Assembly (NCBI GenBank): GCA_013368315.1
Contig: JAACJM010000024.1
Coordinates: 558,001-622,000, forward strand
Origin: Tetrapyrgos nigripes
Taxonomy: Eukaryota > Basidiomycota > Agaricomycetes > Agaricales > Campanellaceae
DNA length: 64,000 nucleotides
Reading direction: 5' to 3'
Numbering within the stretch: position 1 is the stretch's first letter; each line of letters starts with the position of its first letter. Shown here piece by piece: positions 34,123-44,652 of this stretch. Made by a program: the position numbers and the translations under genes. The notes under the pieces were generated by a model. The model had not been told where the DNA came from. It did not search any database and worked only from the letters and a program-made list of their open reading frames with translations.

Positions 34123-35505
34123 ATGGAGGGAAACACTGCAAAGGTGCGAATATTCACTAGCCAGAAGAATGCCCATCTCTGATTAACGACGTCTTGACAG
34201 GCCCTTCCTAAGCGCCTCGTAAACACCCATACATGTAGATTGGTCGACTTTTCGGAGAATGGTCCAACACCACCCTATGCTATCCTATCTCATCGATGGG
34301 TCCTTGGTGAAGAAGTCAGTTATCAAGACTACTTGGAATCTCGACCAGAGACAAAGAAGAAACTGGGTTACCGGAAGATACAGCGCGCTTGCATGCAGGC
34401 AAGGGCGGACGGTTTCGATTACATCTGGATGGACACCATTTGTATCAACCAAGGCAATCACGACGAAGTTGCGCGGAATGTCAACGGCATGTATTCATTC
34501 TACCAGCACTCAGAAGTATGCTATGCATACCTCACCGACGTTTACAAACTGAAGGATGGAGCTGTGGCTGATCTAATTGCGAGGATGTGGAGTAGTGGAT
34601 GGTTTCAGAGAGGATGGACTTTGCAAGAGTTGGTTGCACCTCGCAACGTTCTGTTCTTCAGTGCAGGCTGGGAAACGATTGGATACAGGCACCTTTTGAA
34701 GTTCGGCATATCTCGTCTCACTGGCATTCCTCCTGCAGTGTTGGATGGGAGTCGGCCTATTGAAGATATCGATATACAGGAAAGGATGACATGGTGTGCA
34801 GGCAGGCAAACAACGAGACCCCCAGACCTAGCCTATTGTCTTATGGGCATTTTGGGTGTTTCAATGACGCCAGATTATAGCGAGGATGCTAGGACGGCAT
34901 TCAAACGACTACAGATTGCGCTTGTGCAGTCGTATCCAGACCGTTTTATGGAATTCAAAGGCGACGACATCTACACCATGCTTCTCAGTCAAAACATGCG
35001 TATTCGAGTTCAGTCCAGCTACAACGAGTCCAGCATTGTCACCAGCGACTCCCCGGCATCTCCTACCTCCCTCGACAAGTATTCGCTGTCACCACCCAAG
35101 GCTGGCATTGGTTTTCTCTGCGGCGATCCATATCTACTCCCTCCAATTCTCTCCCTGCAAATGCCGTCACACGAGAAAGGGACAACAGTGAGCAGCAATG
35201 TTTCGCATTTGAGATCCTCTGGTTCTCAAAAAGTCGGTTCGTCCCAGTCAGGACTGATGAGCCCTGACCTAAAGTACGCTGTCATCACCAGGACCTCTCC
35301 GAGTCAGACTGCCGGTCCTCGACGTTTCACAGGTTATCCTGTCTCACAGATCGCCCCGGTCACTGGGCTTGGCAAACTTGAGACAGATGACAGCCCTCTT
35401 CCTCCTCTTCCAGCACCAACTATCACTAGCACTGTGACTGCGCGAAGACACTGGCATGTAATTCGGGCTCCTAGCGGATTGGATGATGTTTGGATACGGA
35501 TCTAG
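34123..35505 (+). CDS. HET-domain (heterokaryon incompatibility-type) protein, probably truncated
   Basis: Exon 1 at 34123-34143 (ATG GAG ...) splices by a 57-bp intron (34144-34200) to a long exon; no ATG is available in the second exon upstream of the domain. The HET domain spans about residues 25-220 with YAILSHRW, FDYIWMDTICINQ, FYQHSEVCYAYLTDV and WFQRGWTLQELVAPRNV. HET proteins mediate nonself recognition and cell death on hyphal fusion. The middle section is Ser/Pro-rich. A TAG ends the frame at 35503-35505, but the same frame stays open to 35826 with protein-like sequence (LLMMQHDDGSWKNGVYY, CNDGLTMALVIKVIES) resembling repeats of terpene-cyclase-like proteins. The stop is probably a nonsense mutation in a longer gene; readthrough or a hidden intron are alternatives. 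Confidence 0.85.
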
Positions 35506-35826
35506 GGCTCGGCCCCAGAAGTCTACGAGCGCCTGACTGCGTTCTTCACCGAGGCCGTGACTAGGCGATTTGGAAGGGAGGCCGACTCTCTCGCCCTCGC
35601 CATGCGTGTGTACGCTGCATCGGTTGTTCAGCTATTTGATCGGGTCGATACAGTGGAGAGGCTGTTGATGATGCAGCACGATGATGGCTCATGGAAAAAT
35701 GGTGTTTATTACAGATTCCCTACAGCGTCACAGACCGCTTGTAATGATGGGTTGACTATGGCGTTGGTCATAAAAGTCATCGAGTCGCTGCGCTCCCAAG
35801 GCATAACTCCTACCGCCGAACTGTAG
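35506..35826 (+). pseudogene. In-frame continuation of the HET gene beyond TAG
   Basis: 106 codons in the same frame as the HET exon, starting GSAPEVYERL directly after the stop and ending ITPTAEL. Composition and the QHDDGSW motif argue that this is former coding sequence of the same or a fused gene. No independent promoter or convincing ATG precedes it. Confidence 0.55.
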
Positions 35827-36197
35827 AATAAGTCAACTTGCCATCTTTATACAGTGATTTCTTAGCTAGAGCGTTAGTCTTTTGCGGATGATCTCACTAC
35901 ATCAGGAAAAGCCTTATATACAACTTCATGCAATAACTGTATAATTATGCATTTTATGCGTAAAAATGCAAAAATTTACACAACTTACACAGCGTTTTGC
36001 ATAAAGTTTGAGACTAGTGGAATAATTATGCATTCAGAGCAACTTTATGCATCCTAGTGCATGGCGCATGCTCGAAGTTCGATAAAAAAGCGTACTGCCG
36101 GAACACCTACATTCCACTCTTTGGTGCAACAGGTCCGTACCCGTATCGTCGCCAAGGTCTGGGTTGGTTGAGACGGTACAGGCAACACAGTTGCAAA

Positions 36198-36567
36198 TGT
36201 TAAGCAGGCATGGTACGGCTTGTACACTACTAAACGCAGTGGCAACTACGCAACTTACCTGTGGATAAAGAGTAGCTTGTAAGGCTAGTTAGAGGCTTGT
36301 TAGAGCGATGTGGGTTAAGTATGAAACTTGTTATTTGGAGGACTATCTACAAGTCCTTATATACCTTTTAGGAGGTACAAATATATGTAAACTAATACTA
36401 GAGTAACAATAAGATTCTATTGTACTGGATAGAACAATGCTGGTTTCGTACACTATTGTAGTACTACACTTTATTGTCTATATAATCTTACTGTTCTATA
36501 TATAACTACTACTTATTGTTCTACATAGAATACGTTGATGGCTGCAACTGAATGCGCCAATTCAACA
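36198..36567 (-). repeat. Copia 3' LTR
   Basis: 370 bp, TGTTAAGCAGGCATGG to GCGCCAATTCAACA on the plus strand. I found no difference from the copy at 42936-43305. Preceded by the target duplication GCAAA. Confidence 0.97.
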
Positions 36568-36576
36568 CTCCCCCTT
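36568..36576 (-). other. Copia polypurine tract
   Basis: AAGGGGGAG on the minus strand directly abutting the 3' LTR; primes plus-strand DNA synthesis in LTR elements. Confidence 0.85.
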
Positions 36577-36673
36577 GCTAAGCAGCACGGTAGTGCGCGT
36601 AAGCATAGGTAGGCGCTGTAAGCAGCCATGGAAGGAAGGGATCCAGTGCCTCGACGTTTTCGATGCAATTTCT

Positions 36674-39600
36674 TCAATTATAAAACTGAAGTCCTAATTG
36701 TTTCCTGAATTTCTCAAACTTTACTCGGTCTAGAGCTTTAGTGAGTAGATCTGCAGGGTTATTGCTTCCTTCAATGAAGAATAACTTGACTGTCTCGTCG
36801 ATGACTTTTTCTCGAACAAAATGATATCGAATATCAATGTGCTTCGTTCGCTTATCCGTGACAGGGTTTGATGCAATAAAAATTGATCCTTGATTGTCAC
36901 CATAAATTGGAATAGCGTGAAGAGGATATTCAATTTCACTGAGAAGAGTCTTGAACCAACAGACTTGTCGACTACAGTCACTAAGTGCCATGTATTCAGC
37001 TTCAGTCGAAGATAGAGCAACTGTTTTTTGTTGTCTAGACGTCCAGCTAAATGGTGCTTGGGCTAATTGTAGAAAGAAGCCAGTTTGAGATTTGCGAGTT
37101 CCAGGATCTGATCCCCAATCAGAGTCTGTATAGGCTGATAAGCCTTCTCCCCCTCGACCGTTGTACACAAGAGCATATTTTCTAGTGCCAACGAGATAAC
37201 GGCAAATGTCTTTCGCCTTATTGTAGTGTTCTTGTGAGGGGTTTGCAGCAAATTGCGCAAGTTTTGTGACAGCAAAGGAAATATCAGGACGTGTTCCTAA
37301 CATTAAGTAGAGTAAGGATCCAATTATCTCCTGATAACTTTGACGAAGAGTATAATTGACAGGAGTGTTTTCTGGAAGAGGAAGAGGGTGATAATTGCCA
37401 GGTAATGGGGTAGCAGAAGCTTTCGCGTTTTGCATTCCATAAGTTTCTAGGATTTTATCCAGATAAGCGCACTGGTCTAAAGAGATCTTGCTGCCTTTCC
37501 TGGTAATTCTCATCCTAAGGAATTCTTTGGCATCGCCTAGATCCCTACATTCCCATCTCTTCATAAAGTCTCCTTTGAGTCGTAAGACTAAGGTTTTGTT
37601 AGCTCCACAGAATAGAGCGTCATCCACATAGACTACAGCAATAACGATAGAATTTTCAATAAGATTATTGTTGGCGTCATAGCGTTTGTGAATGAAGATT
37701 CCGGCGTCGGAAATGATTCGTTTAAAACCAAGTTCCGCCATGGACTTATCAAGACTTTTCCACCACGCAAGTCCTGCTTGTTTGAGTCCGTAAAGAGCAC
37801 GAAGAAGCCGGACGACTTTATGCTCTTGTCCTTTTACTTTAAAGGCTTCTGGTTGTTCCATATAGATTTCTTCATCGAGTAAGCCATATAAATAGGCTGA
37901 TCGGACATCGACACCGGACACGTGCCAGCCCTTAAGTGCTGCTAAAGCGAAGATTAAGTGCACAGTCTCGAATCGAACAACAGGTGAATATATTTGATCA
38001 AAGTCTATGCCTTCGACCTGTGAAAAACCTTTTGCAACGAGTCTTGCCTTTTTACGACCATCAGTTTTGATGTCGAAGACCCATCGGTTTTTTATAACTT
38101 TCCTATCTTTAGGTCTTTCGACCAATTCATAGGTGTCGCGCTTGCGAAGAGCCTCTAGTTCTTCACGGCAAGCGACTTTCCATTCCTCTTGCTCAGCTAT
38201 AGGTAAGCGAGCAATATCTTTGAATGTCCATTCGCGAATATTACGAACATTCGGTTGATTCCCATCATTCTTCGAAGTAACTTTCTGAATAAGCAAGTGG
38301 GAATCGATTTCTCCAGGAGCAATTGCCTGCATAAGCAAGAAATTTATAGATACTCCCCCTTCATGGCATGGTTCTGCCATTTCTTCTGATTCAGGGCGTG
38401 CAGAGTCATCACTCTCGGCTTGCTGCTCCCCCTGGGGTGCGCTTCCAGATGCAGAACTAGGTCCGGGAACCTGTTGCTCTGCAGCTTGTTGACGTCGGTT
38501 TTCTCTCCAAGCGTCTCTCTCTGCTTTAGCTTTTGCTTCCGCTCTTTTATCAGCTGCGATTTGAGGTTCAAGATCGCGTTCAACTTCTACAGGGTGTTTA
38601 TCCCCGTATCGTTTAGGTACAGTACCAGTACGCTCGCTTCGACGTGTTGGTTCTGTTGGTGGCCGTCTTTGTCTAGGAGCTCTGGGCTTTCGAGGTGCCT
38701 GAGGAGGTGGTGTCTCCACTGGCGGCGGTGTTACCGTTCTTCTAGGCTCAGAGTCACTATCCGGGGACGAAGGCGGTGGATCCTGTTCGGGTTCGTCGTC
38801 ACGAAGCTGATCAGGTCTCCTTGTTGAAGGGATGCGAGGAGGACGATGATGAAAATCTTCATCATCATCGTCAGGGATTGTTTGTGGTAGAGGTGTGTCA
38901 TCGCCTTGCGATGACTCGATAGGAAGTTGTTTCGAATTACGAGATTGAGTTTTACATCGAGGAAAGAAGTCTTCCTCAAACACGGCTTGCGGGGATGTAA
39001 ATTCCGCATTGTTTGTACGCATGAAAAGATTTCCACGTTCTCCTGGTGCTACACCAAGATATGTCATGAGTTCTGACTTGGACACGAGTTTGTTCTTTCG
39101 AGTTTCCTCGGGTTTAAAGACATAAGCTCCACAGCCAAAAACTCGTAAATGATTGATACATGGTTTTTCCTTTTCAAGCATTTCAAATGGAGTTATCCAT
39201 TTGTGTCGTCGTAAGGGAGTACGTCGATAGACATACAATCCATGTCGGACAGCATATTCCCACCAAGATTCAGGTAGACATGCTAACTTCATCATTGCCA
39301 GTGACTTATCCATTAGAGTGCGTATAAAACGTTCTGCTCGACCATTCTGTTGATGAATGTATGGTGCACTATTAAGGATTTTAACACCTTTCTCGAGTAA
39401 CATTTCTCGGTAGGTGCCTTTGATGAATTCACCACCCATATCCGACATCCACTGTTCGACTTTCGTCTTATATTGAGTTTCTACCATCGCAAGGAACTGG
39501 CGAGTGGCAGTCAGTGGTTGTTTCTTGTCTTTAAGAAAACGTATCCAAGCGTCTGAAGTGTAATCATCAAAGAAGACGATTATATACTTGTACTTGTGAT

Positions 39601-42600
39601 AGGATATCGTGGGGTATTCATGTAAATCCGTATGGATAATTTGGAAAGGACGAGTAGCACGTCGTTCATTAGGAGGGTAAGCCTGTCTGGGTGTTTTTCC
39701 TTCAAGACAGCCTTTGCACAAAGGAAGCTCCTTTGGAATAATGAATTCAGGAGTGCCAAGGGTGTGTTGTTGGACATGTTTTAGAACATCACGAGAGGGA
39801 TGCCCTATACGACGATGTAAAATCTCGTAGTTGATAAGATAAATCAAAAGATTGGCTTTAGAAGCGACAATTTTCGATTTGTGTGGAAGATAGTATAGCG
39901 TTTCTTCCAGTATACACTTTGAGAAAGTCAAGAATGTTGTATTTCTTGATATGGTGATATGATCGGAGTTACCGCGCATAAACATGTTGTCATTTAGGAA
40001 TTGACCGACAGATAAGAGTCGTTGATTTAGATCGGGAATGTAATAGACCGGATATAATTTCATAACTCTTTTACGTTGAGAGATCAGGACTGTTCCGGAT
40101 GCACGAATCTTCGTGAATCCATTGGCAGTTTTCACTGGAATTGGTTTTATATAATTCAATTCAACAAAGTCATTGATGTCGAACGTAAAATGCGCTGATG
40201 CTCCAGAATCAAGTAACCATCCATCACTGAAGTGGATTTTGACAGTATCAGATCTCTTTTTCTTACATTTCTGGCATAGTGAGAACAGAGTGCCACAGGC
40301 ACATAAATATTTATTGTTGCCGCCAGGGCTAGTGTACAGATCATTATAAATAAAAGGGGTTGTTAAACCCAGAGGAGCGGTATGTAATAAATATATACAT
40401 GAAGAACCTGCTTCCAAATTACGAGCTGCTGGAAAAAGCGCATCAGTACTTTTATTCATAAGATCTGAATTGAGATCTGACCTGAGATAACCGTTGTCCA
40501 TGCCGGAGACTTCAGAGTCTAAGGACCATCCATAATTATTTGCGGCATTGACGGTAACCATGACGGGGGTAGAAGGTCGTGGACTTGGAATTCCGTACGA
40601 TGAGGTGTCCTCTATGGGTGACGTAGGAAGACTCATCCCGCCGATTGATGGCGGAGTTGACATGTACTTGAGGTCGCTGGTTTCGGATAGGCTTGGAGAC
40701 ATGCTCCGAAGTTCTGGCATTGAACTTGGAGTTGGAGCCCTGGAGGGTAATTCCATGCCTCCTAGTCCGATTGTTGTGTCTCGCTGCCAATCGATCAGCT
40801 CGTCGTACCTTCCATCCTCGTTTTGGAGATGAGGAGTCAGCCATTCCCATCCCGTCGAAGTCGTGCCAGGTGTTGGGCTTGCAACACGGCTGGATGGCAA
40901 GGATTGAGTGGTCATGCCATTGGGATGTGCAGGCTGTGAGCCATTTTGCCTCTCGCTGCGGGCTGCAGCAATGCGTTGGACCAGTGAAAGAGTGCCCGTT
41001 GGGGCAACGGTGTTCAGTGTCGCTCTGAGTGGTTCCCCATAGATGTGTAGGGAATCCTCGGGATTCTGGAACCTCTCCCCAAGGTGCATTGCGCACTGGA
41101 GTACATCGGCAGCAGGATCCTGTGCAAGACGGTCGATAAGTGGAACAGGGGTCCTGGTGTCCTGAGGTCCCCTTGCACCTGACTCCGTCATTGTGGAGCC
41201 AAACACACTTCTGAGTTCCGATGTGTTCACCAGGGTGTCCTCGTTCAAATTGGCATCTTCTTCCTGAGCGCATGCCATATTGGCATCTTGGGAGCCCTGG
41301 TTTGAGATACTGGTCTGAGTTTTGGGGTATTCACTGTTCCAACCGTTCCAGTTACCAGCATCACCCCAACCATCAGAAGATGATTGAAGGTTGTTCCAAT
41401 AGATGCGTTCCGTGAGAGTGCGTTTAGGACGAGGAGCAGGAGTAAGTGAAGTGAAGGAGGAAAGATCGGGATGAGACATGACGACATCTTCAAGAGTAGC
41501 AACAGTCTCACCAGATGGTCTAGCGCCAATATCGCGTGCAAGGTTGATAGCCCTTTTGGTACCTGTGAAGAAGGCGTCAAAAGGCTTTTCCGTTTCCATA
41601 AAGAATGGCTTACAGGTATCAACTGCAGCGGGCGTGTCGACGACGGTGACTGTGTGTAACATGGGAGACATATCACCATGTGCGAGATGTGCTTGGCCTT
41701 GTCTCTTGGCCTGTTCAGACTTTCCAGCTCGACCTCCTCGACGGAAATTAGCTTTTCCCTTGCCCTTTCCCTTGCCCTTTCCCTTGTTATTTCCATTAGA
41801 GCCGCTGGCTCCGTTAGCGCCGCTGCTGCTGCAACTAGGGCGCTGCTGCTGCTGCTGTTGGAAACTAGGGTTACCGTCCTTTCGCTTGACAGCTGAAAGA
41901 CGATTGGCTTGGGCTTTCCCTGAAGGCCCCTTGAAAGCTCCCTGGCGAGATTCCCAGATATTGAGAATCTCGCTTTGTAGACCATCAAGATTCTGATTGT
42001 CGACTTGTTCAATCGAACATTGAGTATACATATTGATGAGATACTCATATCTGGGGGGTAGTTTGGAGATGATGAACATGACGATGAGGAAGTTGGTGAT
42101 TTTTGTAAGAGAATTGCCTGAGGGGTCATCAGTAGGGATACCGGCGGCACTGACCCTATCAAAGTGCATGCGAATAAGCTCGATCGCGGCACTAGGATTA
42201 GCGTCGTTGGGAATGGTGATGGAGGTAGCACGTTTGAAATCCGTGTAGATTGCAGAAACACCAGGTTTCCCATAGGTCTTCTTGAGAAAGACCCAAATTG
42301 CCTTGGCAGTAGTCATTCCGAGCGTCTTCTGACGAACGGGAGGAGAGAGATGAAGTTTGATAGACCCCATGGCCTTATCGTTCTTCTCATCCCAGTCAGC
42401 CTGTTTCTTTTGAGCTGCCGTGATAGCCTCAGCTTGAGCCGCTGCGTCTTCAGCAGATAGAGGGGAAGCGGTACTCACTTCGGCATCATTGGGGCGATCA
42501 GAGCTAAGGACAGAACTAAGTCCAGTAGCCTGCAACCAGGCGAGAAGGATGTCAGCCCAGATGTTGAAATCAACACCGGCGAAGACGGGTACAGTAGTCA

Positions 42601-42619
42601 TCAGGACGTTGGAGGACAT
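36674..42619 (-). CDS. Copia gag-pol polyprotein
   Basis: Single frame of 1981 codons with no stop or frameshift. Gag-like region is residues 1-260, followed by a Lys/Gly-rich basic stretch (KGKGKGKGKGKANFRRGGR). Protease has LLDSGASAHF near 803. Integrase has the zinc-binding H935, H940, C968, C971 and catalytic D998, D1060, E1096 (QNGRAERF). Reverse transcriptase spans about 1470-1720 with YVDD at 1664-1667. RNase H has TDSDW at 1831, STEAEY near 1872 and GDNQGS at 1907. The gene order protease-integrase-RT-RNase H is the copia order. Odd points: no CCHC knuckle (CX2CX4HX4C) but a C773-X-C775-X6-C782-X2-C785 cluster just before the protease, and about 450 extra residues (310-770), Ser/Pro-rich and of unknown role, between gag and protease. 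Confidence 0.97.
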   Translation of the reverse strand: MSSNVLMTTVPVFAGVDFNIWADILLAWLQATGLSSVLSSDRPNDAEVSTASPLSAEDAAAQAEAITAAQKKQADWDEKNDKAMGSIKLHLSPPVRQKTLGMTTAKAIWVFLKKTYGKPGVSAIYTDFKRATSITIPNDANPSAAIELIRMHFDRVSAAGIPTDDPSGNSLTKITNFLIVMFIISKLPPRYEYLINMYTQCSIEQVDNQNLDGLQSEILNIWESRQGAFKGPSGKAQANRLSAVKRKDGNPSFQQQQQQRPSCSSSGANGASGSNGNNKGKGKGKGKGKANFRRGGRAGKSEQAKRQGQAHLAHGDMSPMLHTVTVVDTPAAVDTCKPFFMETEKPFDAFFTGTKRAINLARDIGARPSGETVATLEDVVMSHPDLSSFTSLTPAPRPKRTLTERIYWNNLQSSSDGWGDAGNWNGWNSEYPKTQTSISNQGSQDANMACAQEEDANLNEDTLVNTSELRSVFGSTMTESGARGPQDTRTPVPLIDRLAQDPAADVLQCAMHLGERFQNPEDSLHIYGEPLRATLNTVAPTGTLSLVQRIAAARSERQNGSQPAHPNGMTTQSLPSSRVASPTPGTTSTGWEWLTPHLQNEDGRYDELIDWQRDTTIGLGGMELPSRAPTPSSMPELRSMSPSLSETSDLKYMSTPPSIGGMSLPTSPIEDTSSYGIPSPRPSTPVMVTVNAANNYGWSLDSEVSGMDNGYLRSDLNSDLMNKSTDALFPAARNLEAGSSCIYLLHTAPLGLTTPFIYNDLYTSPGGNNKYLCACGTLFSLCQKCKKKRSDTVKIHFSDGWLLDSGASAHFTFDINDFVELNYIKPIPVKTANGFTKIRASGTVLISQRKRVMKLYPVYYIPDLNQRLLSVGQFLNDNMFMRGNSDHITISRNTTFLTFSKCILEETLYYLPHKSKIVASKANLLIYLINYEILHRRIGHPSRDVLKHVQQHTLGTPEFIIPKELPLCKGCLEGKTPRQAYPPNERRATRPFQIIHTDLHEYPTISYHKYKYIIVFFDDYTSDAWIRFLKDKKQPLTATRQFLAMVETQYKTKVEQWMSDMGGEFIKGTYREMLLEKGVKILNSAPYIHQQNGRAERFIRTLMDKSLAMMKLACLPESWWEYAVRHGLYVYRRTPLRRHKWITPFEMLEKEKPCINHLRVFGCGAYVFKPEETRKNKLVSKSELMTYLGVAPGERGNLFMRTNNAEFTSPQAVFEEDFFPRCKTQSRNSKQLPIESSQGDDTPLPQTIPDDDDEDFHHRPPRIPSTRRPDQLRDDEPEQDPPPSSPDSDSEPRRTVTPPPVETPPPQAPRKPRAPRQRRPPTEPTRRSERTGTVPKRYGDKHPVEVERDLEPQIAADKRAEAKAKAERDAWRENRRQQAAEQQVPGPSSASGSAPQGEQQAESDDSARPESEEMAEPCHEGGVSINFLLMQAIAPGEIDSHLLIQKVTSKNDGNQPNVRNIREWTFKDIARLPIAEQEEWKVACREELEALRKRDTYELVERPKDRKVIKNRWVFDIKTDGRKKARLVAKGFSQVEGIDFDQIYSPVVRFETVHLIFALAALKGWHVSGVDVRSAYLYGLLDEEIYMEQPEAFKVKGQEHKVVRLLRALYGLKQAGLAWWKSLDKSMAELGFKRIISDAGIFIHKRYDANNNLIENSIVIAVVYVDDALFCGANKTLVLRLKGDFMKRWECRDLGDAKEFLRMRITRKGSKISLDQCAYLDKILETYGMQNAKASATPLPGNYHPLPLPENTPVNYTLRQSYQEIIGSLLYLMLGTRPDISFAVTKLAQFAANPSQEHYNKAKDICRYLVGTRKYALVYNGRGGEGLSAYTDSDWGSDPGTRKSQTGFFLQLAQAPFSWTSRQQKTVALSSTEAEYMALSDCSRQVCWFKTLLSEIEYPLHAIPIYGDNQGSIFIASNPVTDKRTKHIDIRYHFVREKVIDETVKLFFIEGSNNPADLLTKALDRVKFEKFRKQLGLQFYN

Positions 42620-42923
42620 CTTTGATAATATCTGGGGAAGTCAACTGTCAGCATTTATCCATATGCAGAATAAGAAGGCAGCATTAAATGCGCCATGTGA
42701 AAGTGAAAAGAAGCAGCGATGAACGCGCCATGACAGTGACTACTCCCCTAGATTGTCAACAACTGCAGCTGGACATAGGTCCTGCGCTGTTGGACATATC
42801 GTCAAGCCATGAAAGGCGACGCAGGCTGCCACAAGGGCGCCACAGGCAGCCATGAAGGCGCCATCCAGGTAGTATGCGAAGTCTATGGTTTGCAGCCATT
42901 GAAGGCGCTCCCAAGGGCCTTCG

Positions 42924-42935
42924 GGGCCCATAACC
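42924..42935 (-). other. Copia primer-binding site, initiator tRNA-Met anticodon-arm type
   Basis: Abuts the 5' LTR. The plus strand reads GGGCCCATAACC, which is the anticodon arm of eukaryotic initiator tRNA-Met (CAU anticodon within). The minus-strand RNA (GGTTATGGGCCC) would therefore pair with the 3' end of a 5' half-molecule of that tRNA, the mode described for Drosophila copia. Confidence 0.8.
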
Positions 42936-43305
42936 TGTTAAGCAGGCATGGTACGGCTTGTACACTACTAAACGCAGTGGCAACTACGCAACTTACCTGT
43001 GGATAAAGAGTAGCTTGTAAGGCTAGTTAGAGGCTTGTTAGAGCGATGTGGGTTAAGTATGAAACTTGTTATTTGGAGGACTATCTACAAGTCCTTATAT
43101 ACCTTTTAGGAGGTACAAATATATGTAAACTAATACTAGAGTAACAATAAGATTCTATTGTACTGGATAGAACAATGCTGGTTTCGTACACTATTGTAGT
43201 ACTACACTTTATTGTCTATATAATCTTACTGTTCTATATATAACTACTACTTATTGTTCTACATAGAATACGTTGATGGCTGCAACTGAATGCGCCAATT
43301 CAACA
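42936..43305 (-). repeat. Copia 5' LTR
   Basis: 370 bp, apparently identical to 36198-36567; holds the promoter of the element. Followed by the target duplication GCAAA at 43306-43310. Confidence 0.97.
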
Positions 43306-44652
43306 GCAAAGACTGTATACGGATGGTATACGACCCGTATCCGTATCGTACACACAGTTGCAAGAAATACGGTACAGTTACAGGTAGTCCATAAAAAATA
43401 CGACCGTAACTGTATACGGACGGTTGAGAGCCCTAACGGTAGCAAGACTACCGATTGCCCCATCTCTGTTATTCCCCATGACTCCAAGTATGACCTAGAA
43501 TCCTCCCATTACTCAACAATGTTGCAAGTACATAGAGTGTTTTTCAGTGTAAGTATGACAATAGGTACAACAGCAAGCCCGAACGCAATTGGAGCCTTAA
43601 GCTTGATTGACGGCAGACTGAAGAATTCAAACTCCGATGGAAGAACTGTACAGTTGATCGAATTTGATGTAAACAAACAGTCACCTGACCCATGTTGACT
43701 TCGTTTCTTTTCAACTTCAGACCTCATCAACTCAAGGTAGCAGTATTCCCGTGCAATCTCTTACCCCCCTCTACATGTTTCCAACGTCGCCCTCACTGCC
43801 TTCAGTCTGCAAGAGCAACCTTCGTTCGAGATTTTGCGCACATTGTACATCCCGACACGCCGCGTTTTTATAAGTAGCTTCTTTGTATTCTGCATATGTC
43901 TGCCTGACAGTGCACTACGGTATGTCTTCTGCTCATGTTCCACACCGCAAAATGCTCATAACCTCTCCACGTCTCTGTCTTTTGCGTTACTTTAGGTACA
44001 ACGTCTGCAGGACTGCCCATGACAAATGTCGCTCAGCCAGTACCCTTGATTGTTTTGTGCTCTGCATGGTTCGTCTTCTTTTTTTCTTTTGCTTCTCTTC
44101 CACTGTCTGATATTTTCTGTTGCCCTGTCTTTGATCCTTGCTGAGCCGTACCATTGGTCACCGGGATTTAGCATGCCACATGTGTTTGGATATGTCTCGT
44201 GCCTCTCGGTCTTATTGATTGCACGGAGCCTCATTGATGTATGCTCAAGGTATGTGCGCAGCACTCCTTATCCTTTCTTCGAGCTAATAATTCTTATGAC
44301 AGCCTTTCGTTTGATAATATGTCTAGATTGTGTAGAGACTGGTCTATTTGTATGATATTGCTCATAGATAGTGTAGGTTATCGTTATGATTGTACTTCGA
44401 GTAGTTGCCAATACACTTCTTGCTATCTATTCATCTTCATTGTGTCAAATGTGATAACTAGGCAGGTATCTCACTGTGCATATTGTCGAGTAAAGGAGTA
44501 TAATCTATGCATATCTATGTAGTCTGTTGCGTAAGATGTGCATAATTGTGCATAAGTTTTGGAACTCAAGAAAGGACTTGCATGAGGAGCATAATATGCA
44601 TAATCTTGCAATTTAACGCATTCTCATGCATTTTTCGGTCTTTTTCATTCCT
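43306..44652. other. Interior of the TIR element beyond the copia insertion
   Basis: Begins with a cluster of GTATACGG/CCGTATCC motifs (43310-43430) that continues a similar cluster left of the copia at 36135-36195. ORFs at 43273-43698 and 44050-44355 show no recognised domain. No transposase motif seen. Confidence 0.45.

Larger units (their letters stand above)
36198..43305 (-). mobile_element. Full-length Ty1/copia retrotransposon
   Basis: 7108 bp on the minus strand, with 370-bp LTRs at both ends, a 5-bp target duplication GCAAA (36193-36197 and 43306-43310), a primer-binding site, a polypurine tract and one uninterrupted gag-pol frame. The LTRs appear identical by eye and TG...CA boundaries are intact. 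All expected parts for autonomous retrotransposition are present. It is inserted in the TIR element at 35900-44689. Confidence 0.97.

Noticed and set aside
38420..38827. Plus-strand ORF of 135 codons inside the copia region
   Set aside because: It is antisense to the reverse-transcriptase and linker part of the intact gag-pol frame; composition reflects the opposite strand.
41245..42273. Minus-strand ORF of 342 codons overlapping gag
   Set aside because: It overlaps gag in another frame and has no ATG context or domain; length follows from the biased Lys/Gly/Ser-rich gag sequence.
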